Shown in pieces: positions 3,953-5,676 of a stretch of DNA of 5,676 bases (position 1 is its first letter; every line of letters begins with the position of its first letter). Location of the stretch: the NCBI GenBank assembly GCA_013139935.1, contig WSZX01000354.1, positions 1 to 5,676 of the forward strand, read 5' to 3'. Origin of the DNA: Ardenticatenales bacterium (lineage in GTDB: Bacteria > Chloroflexota > Anaerolineae > Promineifilales > UBA4811). The notes below the pieces were generated by a model. It was not told the DNA's origin. It saw only the letters and a list, made by a program, of their open reading frames with translations, and made no database searches. The position numbers and the translations under genes are program-made.

Positions 3953-5676
3953 ATGGTAGCTGTAGGAGAAGACATTCGACGCGGCGCCTACTATGACTCT
4001 GTGGTTCTGATGCAATTGCAGCGGTCCTTGGCCGCCCTGCCCCGAATCCTCGACGCCGGGGTGGTGATGGGCACTGACGCCAACAAGAACGTGCTTGCCC
4101 AGAGCGATCTGCTGACACCTGGGGCCAAAGCCGCCGCGGCCGATGACTTGATCGTCTTGGTTCGGGCAGAGGACGATGCGGCCGCCCAGGCGGCTCTGGA
4201 CCGGGTGGACGAGCTTCTCACCAGCCGTCGCCAGGTGGACTCTGGGCAGCACGCAGCGTACCGGCCCAAGAGCATTGAATCGGCCCTCCAGATGATGCCC
4301 CAGGCCCAATGGGTGCTCATCTCGGTTCCCGGTCGTTATGCCGCTGGCGTTGCCCGACAGGCGCTGCGCTTGGGCAGGAACGTGTTCCTTTACAGCGATA
4401 ATGTCACTGTGGAGGAAGAGAGCGCCCTCAAGCGCATGGCGGCCCAGAGCGGACGGTTGGTGATGGGGCCCGATTGCGGGACGGCGATCATCAACGGGAT
4501 CGGGCTCGGGTTTGCGAATCAGGTGCGCCGGGGTCCGATCGGGCTCATCGGCGCATCGGGCACGGGGCTGCAGCAAGTGAGCTGCCGGATTCACCAATTG
4601 GGAAGCGGCATCACTCATGCCCTTGGCACTGGCGGGCGCGACCTGTCCTCTGAGGCGGGCGCGGTGACGACTTTCCAGGGGCTTGATCTACTCAGTCGCG
4701 ACCCGGCAACGCGAGTCATCGTGCTCATCTCAAAGCCGCCATCACCCCCGATAGTCGACGGGTTGCTGGCCGCCGCTCGGTTGACCGGCAAGCCGGTAGT
4801 GGTGGATTTCATCGGTTATGTTGGCCGTCGACGAGGTAATGTCCACTTGACCACCACTCTCGACGAGACCGCTGAACTGGCGGTTGAGTTGGCAGCCGTC
4901 AAGACCGACGTTGAACCCGCTCCAGTCCTGAATCTGGAGCGTTTTGCGTCAGGCCAGCGTTACCTGCGCGGTCTCTTTTCCGGCGGCACGCTCGCTTATG
5001 AAGCCATGCTTGTGCTGCGGGACTATATACCGGCGGTCTACTCGAACGCTCCGCTGGACAGCTCGTACCGCCTGACCAACTCGCTCGTCAGCCAGGCCGA
5101 CACCGTCATTGACCTGGGTGAGGACGAATTCACTGTGGGTCGCCTGCATCCGATGATGGACAACGACCTCCGTATCCGTCGGCTGCAGCAAGAAGCCGCC
5201 GACCCAGAGGTAGCGGTCATCCTCCTCGACATAGTGCTGGGCTACGGCGCTCACCCGGCGCCTGCCAGCGAACTGGCTCCTGCCATCGCTGGCGCGCGTG
5301 CCCGGGCCGAACAGGAGGGACGACACTTGGAGGTGGTAGCCGTTCTGGTTGGTACCGACGAGGACCCGCAAGACCTGGAAAGTGAACGGCGGCAGCTCGA
5401 GCAAGCGGGGGCGATCGTGGAGACGAGCAACGAGACGGCCGCGCGCCACGCCGGCCGATTGATTCGGACCCTTGGCCAGCCTGCCGCCACGCCTCCGGCA
5501 CAACCAATCAAACCAGTGGAGCTTGGCATGTTGCAGCAGCCCATGGCAGCCGTCAACGTTGGACTCGGATCGTTCGCCGAAAGCCTGGTGGCCCAAGGCG
5601 CCCAGGCGATTCAGGTGGACTGGCGCCCGCCGGCCGGTGGCAACGAGAGATTGATGGCGATTCTGGAGCGTATGAA
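3953..5676 (+). CDS. fdrA: FdrA-like CoA-ligase-fold subunit of a carbamoyltransferase (3' end outside window)
   Basis: The frame is open from ATG 3953 to the window end: 574 codons with no stop. The start has GGAG (3943-3946) at 6 bases. FdrA proteins resemble both subunits of succinyl-CoA synthetase. In Escherichia coli FdrA works with YlbE and YlbF-type partners in oxamate carbamoyltransfer at the end of anaerobic allantoin breakdown, yielding carbamoyl phosphate. The N-terminal FdrA-specific domain (about 1-90) has RRGAYYDSV at 9-17. The CoA-ligase alpha-like part carries GPDCG (172-176), a Rossmann-type GASGTG (200-205), His222 and GTGGRD (225-230). The second ligase-like part has GRLHPM (396-401), followed by a stretch with ILLDIVLGYGAHP. 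The conserved tail VDWRPPAGG is at 555-563, so with E. coli FdrA at about 555 residues the gene is probably within a few codons of its end. The succinyl-CoA synthetase phosphohistidine is not evident, fitting a role other than CoA ligation. The true substrate is unknown. Confidence 0.92.
   Translation, partial: MVAVGEDIRRGAYYDSVVLMQLQRSLAALPRILDAGVVMGTDANKNVLAQSDLLTPGAKAAAADDLIVLVRAEDDAAAQAALDRVDELLTSRRQVDSGQHAAYRPKSIESALQMMPQAQWVLISVPGRYAAGVARQALRLGRNVFLYSDNVTVEEESALKRMAAQSGRLVMGPDCGTAIINGIGLGFANQVRRGPIGLIGASGTGLQQVSCRIHQLGSGITHALGTGGRDLSSEAGAVTTFQGLDLLSRDPATRVIVLISKPPSPPIVDGLLAAARLTGKPVVVDFIGYVGRRRGNVHLTTTLDETAELAVELAAVKTDVEPAPVLNLERFASGQRYLRGLFSGGTLAYEAMLVLRDYIPAVYSNAPLDSSYRLTNSLVSQADTVIDLGEDEFTVGRLHPMMDNDLRIRRLQQEAADPEVAVILLDIVLGYGAHPAPASELAPAIAGARARAEQEGRHLEVVAVLVGTDEDPQDLESERRQLEQAGAIVETSNETAARHAGRLIRTLGQPAATPPAQPIKPVELGMLQQPMAAVNVGLGSFAESLVAQGAQAIQVDWRPPAGGNERLMAILERM

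Noticed and set aside
3748..3996. An 82-codon + strand open frame between the cyclase and fdrA
   Set aside because: It has no convincing ribosome binding site, runs through the promoter and overlaps the fdrA start in another frame, and its translation has no recognisable features.
3629..4618. A 329-codon minus-strand open frame across the gap and the fdrA start
   Set aside because: It overlaps the fdrA promoter and conserved fdrA coding sequence, and its translation looks like low-complexity antisense.
1..5676. Mobile elements, CRISPR arrays or integration sites
   Set aside because: No transposase or recombinase motifs, no terminal inverted repeats with target duplications and no regularly spaced direct repeats were seen.

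Overview
The window is a GC-rich (by eye about 60%), gene-dense, single-strand stretch of a bacterial chromosome. Every supported gene lies on the + strand and has a good Shine-Dalgarno site, and the promoters look like ordinary sigma-70 promoters. Biotin-dependent sodium-pump decarboxylase subunits next to an FdrA-type protein suggest an anaerobic or facultative amino-acid or ureide fermenter. I cannot name a phylum from the sequence alone; Chloroflexota, Bacillota and similar anaerobes are all plausible.

Region 1 (1-2616) is a compact operon behind a consensus-like promoter (9-37). It holds a carboxyltransferase alpha subunit of the methylmalonyl-CoA decarboxylase / propionyl-CoA carboxylase beta family (193-1737), a one-helix OadG-type gamma subunit (1808-2167) and a biotin carrier protein (2164-2616). 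The last two overlap by ATGA, and the carrier's ribosome binding site lies inside a GC-rich hairpin, which points to translational coupling. The membrane beta subunit that would make this a sodium pump is not in the window.

Region 2 (2617-3678) has a hairpin just after the biotin carrier stop, then a gene for a metal-dependent 'cyclase family' (kynurenine formamidase / isatin hydrolase-like) amide hydrolase (2803-3678).

Region 3 (3679-5676) begins with a 274-base gap. It contains three inverted repeats and a near-consensus promoter with a 17-base spacer (3850-3878). An fdrA homologue follows (3953 to the window end, open at the edge), related to the CoA-ligase-like subunit of the oxamate carbamoyltransferase of allantoin degradation.

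Putting these together is inference: the cyclase could open a cyclic amide or ureide, the FdrA complex could phosphorolyse the resulting ureido acid to carbamoyl phosphate, and the biotin decarboxylase could dispose of the carbon skeleton as an acyl-CoA while pumping sodium. The genes sit in at least two transcription units, so this joint pathway is a hypothesis.
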